Translations under genes and position numbers: made by a program | From: an uncultured Armatimonadota bacterium | Lineage (GTDB): Bacteria; Armatimonadota; Armatimonadia; Armatimonadales; Armatimonadaceae | Direction of reading: 5' to 3' | Assembly (NCBI GenBank): GCA_903924445.1 | Contig: CAIYBQ010000510.1 | Location: 1 to 6,945 of the forward strand | DNA: 6,945 nucleotides | The notes under the pieces: generated by a model | The model's database searches: none | What the model was told of the DNA's origin: nothing | What the model saw: the letters and a program-made list of their open reading frames with translations, nothing else | In this document: positions 5,701-6,945 of the stretch, piece by piece | Layout: every line of letters begins with the position of its first letter | Numbering within the stretch: position 1 is the stretch's first letter

Positions 5701-6945
5701 AGACCGCCTCTGGGATGATGTCGTTGGCTACAAAATGTACATCACGGGTGGGATTGGCTCCCGTGGAAGCGGAGAAGCCCTCGGGGACCGCTACGAACTG
5801 CCAAACCGAACGGCTTACCAGGAAACGTGTGCAAGCATCGCGTTTGCAAACTGGACCAACCGGATGGGGATGCGTTACGCAGACACAAAATACGCTGATA
5901 TCCTCGAGCGAACAGTCTACAACGCGGTCCTCTCAGGTGTTGGCCTCTCCGGTAAGAACTTCTTCTACGTAAACTCACTCCAGTCTGACAACGGCGCATT
6001 CCGCCCGGATTGGTTTGGATGTGCGTGCTGCCCACCGAACATCCTGAGGTTTATCGGAAGTATTGGAAAGCTGTTCGCAGCAACCGGCGGAGCAACACTT
6101 TACCTAAACTTGTTTGCAGCAAGTGATATCTCGACGACCACAGCCGCTGGCCCAATCAATGTTGCAGTCGATACGGTCTATCCACAAAATGGCGCGGTAA
6201 CGGTCAAGGTCAAGGCTGGCACGGCGCCCGGATCGCAGCTCGCGATTCGCATTCCTGGCTGGGCCAAGGGTGAGGCCGTTCCCGGACGCCTGTACCGCTT
6301 TGCTGATTCGGAAAAATCAGCCGTAGTGGCGACGCTGAACGGAAAGCCCCTCGATGTCAAGGCCACATACGATGGCTACCTGGTCCTCCCGAAGAGCGTT
6401 GTTGCAGGTGACACGGTGAAGCTTGACTTCCCGATGTCGGTGCGTAAGGTCATCTCAAACCCGGGCGTGATGGACAACCGTGGCAAGGTCGCGTACCAGC
6501 GCGGGCCTCTTGTGTACTGCTTTGAAGGCACTGACCAGGCGGTCAAGGAAGTCTTCAGCACGGTAGCGGGCTCGGATGGCACCGCAAAGCCATCAAGTGA
6601 GATGCTTGGTGGCATCACTCCGATTGCGGTCGGTGCGAATGCCGTGAAACGTGTCGGTCTTGGAGGCATAACACTTGGCGACAAGCTGGTGCTAACTGGC
6701 ATCCCCTACGCGACCTGGGCAAACCGCGGCGCGACCAGCATGGCGGTGTGGCTGCCGGGTTCCATCGATGCCGCAGAGGCTCCCGCCCTCCCGACCATCG
6801 CCAAAATGGCCAAGGTCCGTGCAAGCTTTGGAGCCAACCCGACCGCAGTGAACGACCAAAAGGACCCTGCAAAGTCGATTGACCACAACCATCCCTTCTA
6901 TCACTACTGGCCGCACAAGGGCACAGCCGAGTGGCTTGAGTACAC
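2759..6945 (+). CDS. Tandem GH127-GH127 (DUF1680) beta-L-arabinofuranosidase fusion, 3' end beyond window
   Basis: One frame runs from ATG 2759 without a stop to the window edge: at least 1395 codons, about twice the usual length (Bifidobacterium longum HypBA1 has 658 residues). It holds two DUF1680/GH127-type modules. Module 1 spans about residues 15-690 and module 2 starts at M704; about 14 residues link them. Each keeps the family's zinc-cysteine site: E281, E299, C301, C368, C369 in module 1 and E1006, E1022, C1024, C1090, C1091 in module 2. In this family a zinc-bound cysteine is the nucleophile and a glutamate the acid/base. Predicted activity is release of beta-linked L-arabinofuranose. 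No signal peptide is visible (start MLKRSWIVPPGIQV), suggesting a cytoplasmic enzyme unlike the secreted GH51 before it. A strong ribosome binding site and in-frame ATG at the module boundary mean the second half may also be made alone. Family assignment is secure; a single fused polypeptide is less so. Confidence 0.85.
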   Translation, partial: MLKRSWIVPPGIQVTGGPWLEAQEITAKRIGAYRPDDLLHSFRQTAGLAPAGTPQKGWEAPTSELRGHFTGHYLSAAARAIRCGFVDLTPNIERVVTGLRDCQNAIGSGYVSAFPETFIDRVIAREKVWAPWYTLHKIGQGLLDAHVNSETPLAGDVCRKFIGWVQQRMDALSDTELQRMLATEHGGMSDFLAQAATVFNDAAVNALAKRFLHRDVISAIQEDNWKWFEGRHANTQIPIVIGMARIGILENDHELIDAAAAFVNQVLTGWTYPNGGNSDLEHFGLFGRQHDHISAETSETCNTHNMAKLVTLLSTVQLHSHWDAWLNHACENHLLAAREPGGAGLMYYFPLSAGATKKFDNPNEDFWCCSGTGIETPFLLPEWLARISNTIADPEIEVVQGIPFTVQAHGKMLCLSDAAGGGPALTASTGTRVVEGAALGQTKDTVRWEALPGDPTFGSFFHGSTLLAFTGLKAPVDTACIIADMQRAIEAYIRSGNNGALPLITVPDQAVEIGVASITSIHSEPYTCVVRGFDSLELLESWKCSADADDAAQRQLDALTFDVIHSGSESSELTHDTVATPGSYAGELGPFTVRDIRTGQMYTTGVNLPNNGPCSIAITYWGGEFRRRFTVRIRGTDFLQCLELDKPNQPVTFCYPIPDDTPRNVPLVVSIDPEPDGYAGLVLAIRSITIDSPTHQPFTGEITMQTTPQLTPILHTEITFRDAFWKPRIDRNRDVTLPHVLEKCEETGRFGNLRAAGRKNLGNQAPQTCEGYCFNDSDVYKAIEGAANILAVKRDAKIERRVDAIIALIAQAQEPDGYLYSPKTIGDPNNLPPGGTKRWESMDASHELYCVGHLYEAAVSHFRATGKRNLLSIAIKNANLVSATFGPGKRGNIDGHPEVELGLSDLYGATGDARYLRLAQWFLARRGDASRKDLVGEYAQDHKPLVKQDEAVGHAVRAAYCFGAAEYVGNLAHDASLRAVADRLWDDVVGYKMYITGGIGSRGSGEALGDRYELPNRTAYQETCASIAFANWTNRMGMRYADTKYADILERTVYNAVLSGVGLSGKNFFYVNSLQSDNGAFRPDWFGCACCPPNILRFIGSIGKLFAATGGATLYLNLFAASDISTTTAAGPINVAVDTVYPQNGAVTVKVKAGTAPGSQLAIRIPGWAKGEAVPGRLYRFADSEKSAVVATLNGKPLDVKATYDGYLVLPKSVVAGDTVKLDFPMSVRKVISNPGVMDNRGKVAYQRGPLVYCFEGTDQAVKEVFSTVAGSDGTAKPSSEMLGGITPIAVGANAVKRVGLGGITLGDKLVLTGIPYATWANRGATSMAVWLPGSIDAAEAPALPTIAKMAKVRASFGANPTAVNDQKDPAKSIDHNHPFYHYWPHKGTAEWLEY
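2892..2912 (+). other. GC-rich 8-bp perfect hairpin inside the GH127 coding region
   Basis: CGGCGGGG (2892-2899) pairs perfectly with CCCCGCCG (2905-2912) across a 5-base loop. It lies about 130 bases into the frame and encodes part of TAGLAPAG. No T-run follows, so it is not an intrinsic terminator. A role in slowing ribosomes or stabilising mRNA is possible, but chance in GC-rich coding sequence is equally likely. Confidence 0.3.
4855..4860 (+). promoter_or_regulatory. Strong internal ribosome binding site at the boundary of the two GH127 modules
   Basis: AGGAGA ends 7 bases before the in-frame ATG 4868. It is the best Shine-Dalgarno match I see before any start in this window, better than the GH51 site and much better than the start at 2759. 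It falls exactly where module 2 homology begins, so it supports separate initiation of module 2, either today or in an unfused ancestor. Confidence 0.7.
4868..6945 (+). CDS. Module 2: HypBA1-like GH127 beta-L-arabinofuranosidase, possibly translated independently (3' truncated)
   Basis: An alternative or additional start inside the fused frame gives a product of at least 692 residues (704-1395+ of the fusion). It begins MQTTPQLTPILHTEITFRDA and soon reaches FWKPRIDRNRDVTLPHVLEK, the usual N-terminus of stand-alone HypBA1-like GH127 enzymes. Barrel signatures follow: ETGRFGNLRAAG, FNDSDVYKAIEG, SHELYCVGHLYEAAV, GHAVRAAYCF, YITGGIGSRGSGEALGDRYELPN. The acid/base equivalent of HypBA1 E322 is E1006. 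Zinc ligands are E1022, C1024, C1090 and C1091 (ETC and CACCPPN), with C1090 the nucleophile equivalent. The E-to-E spacing of 16 and the E-to-C spacing of 2 equal those of HypBA1. A beta-sandwich (RIPGWAKG, YQRGPLVYCFEG, IPYATWANRG) follows to about 1335, then an extra C-terminal segment ending in HYWPHKGTAEWLEY at the window edge. No signal peptide is seen. The stop lies outside the window. Confidence 0.75.
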   Translation, partial: MQTTPQLTPILHTEITFRDAFWKPRIDRNRDVTLPHVLEKCEETGRFGNLRAAGRKNLGNQAPQTCEGYCFNDSDVYKAIEGAANILAVKRDAKIERRVDAIIALIAQAQEPDGYLYSPKTIGDPNNLPPGGTKRWESMDASHELYCVGHLYEAAVSHFRATGKRNLLSIAIKNANLVSATFGPGKRGNIDGHPEVELGLSDLYGATGDARYLRLAQWFLARRGDASRKDLVGEYAQDHKPLVKQDEAVGHAVRAAYCFGAAEYVGNLAHDASLRAVADRLWDDVVGYKMYITGGIGSRGSGEALGDRYELPNRTAYQETCASIAFANWTNRMGMRYADTKYADILERTVYNAVLSGVGLSGKNFFYVNSLQSDNGAFRPDWFGCACCPPNILRFIGSIGKLFAATGGATLYLNLFAASDISTTTAAGPINVAVDTVYPQNGAVTVKVKAGTAPGSQLAIRIPGWAKGEAVPGRLYRFADSEKSAVVATLNGKPLDVKATYDGYLVLPKSVVAGDTVKLDFPMSVRKVISNPGVMDNRGKVAYQRGPLVYCFEGTDQAVKEVFSTVAGSDGTAKPSSEMLGGITPIAVGANAVKRVGLGGITLGDKLVLTGIPYATWANRGATSMAVWLPGSIDAAEAPALPTIAKMAKVRASFGANPTAVNDQKDPAKSIDHNHPFYHYWPHKGTAEWLEY

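Noticed and set aside
5388..5972. A 194-residue plus-strand open frame inside GH127 module 2
   Set aside because: It is in another frame from the strongly conserved GH127 sequence and is rich in Ser, Arg and Thr with no domain, typical of an out-of-frame shadow.
1..6945. Mobile elements, CRISPR arrays, tRNA or rRNA genes
   Set aside because: I saw no transposase motifs, regularly spaced repeats, terminal inverted repeats or RNA-gene signatures; nearly all of the window is explained by coding sequence.

Overview
The window looks like a carbohydrate-degradation (CAZyme) locus from a plant-polysaccharide-degrading bacterium. Base composition is moderately GC-rich, the coding strand is entirely +, and gene spacing is tight. 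The large secreted GH51 and the GH127-type enzymes with extra C-terminal domains resemble proteins of Armatimonadota, Planctomycetota, Verrucomicrobiota or Bacteroidota saprophytes. I cannot fix the phylum from sequence alone.

Layout: (1) positions 1-133 hold the last 43 codons of an unidentified gene. (2) Positions 134-263 are a 130-base intergenic region with weak promoter-like hexamers and a GGGAG ribosome binding site. (3) Positions 264-2759 encode a complete secreted GH51 alpha-L-arabinofuranosidase of 831 residues. (4) At TGATG (2757-2761) a second reading frame starts, sharing one base with the GH51 stop. It stays open to the window end, at least 1395 codons. It encodes two complete, non-identical DUF1680/GH127-type beta-L-arabinofuranosidase modules in one frame: module 1 at about residues 1-690 and module 2 from residue 704 on. 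No stop separates them. A strong Shine-Dalgarno sequence (AGGAGA, 4855-4860) and an in-frame ATG (4868) sit exactly at the module boundary.

Working together: the GH51 would remove alpha-linked L-arabinofuranose outside the cytoplasm. The GH127-type modules, which lack a visible signal peptide, would remove beta-linked L-arabinofuranose. Alpha plus two kinds of beta activity in one operon fits degradation of plant hydroxyproline-linked arabino-oligosaccharides (extensins) or other complex arabinose side chains. The substrate is inference.

The main point of interest is the double-headed GH127-GH127 frame with its preserved internal translation start. It is either a genuine two-active-site fusion that may also yield a shorter product, or two genes whose separating stop was lost by mutation or by a sequence error.
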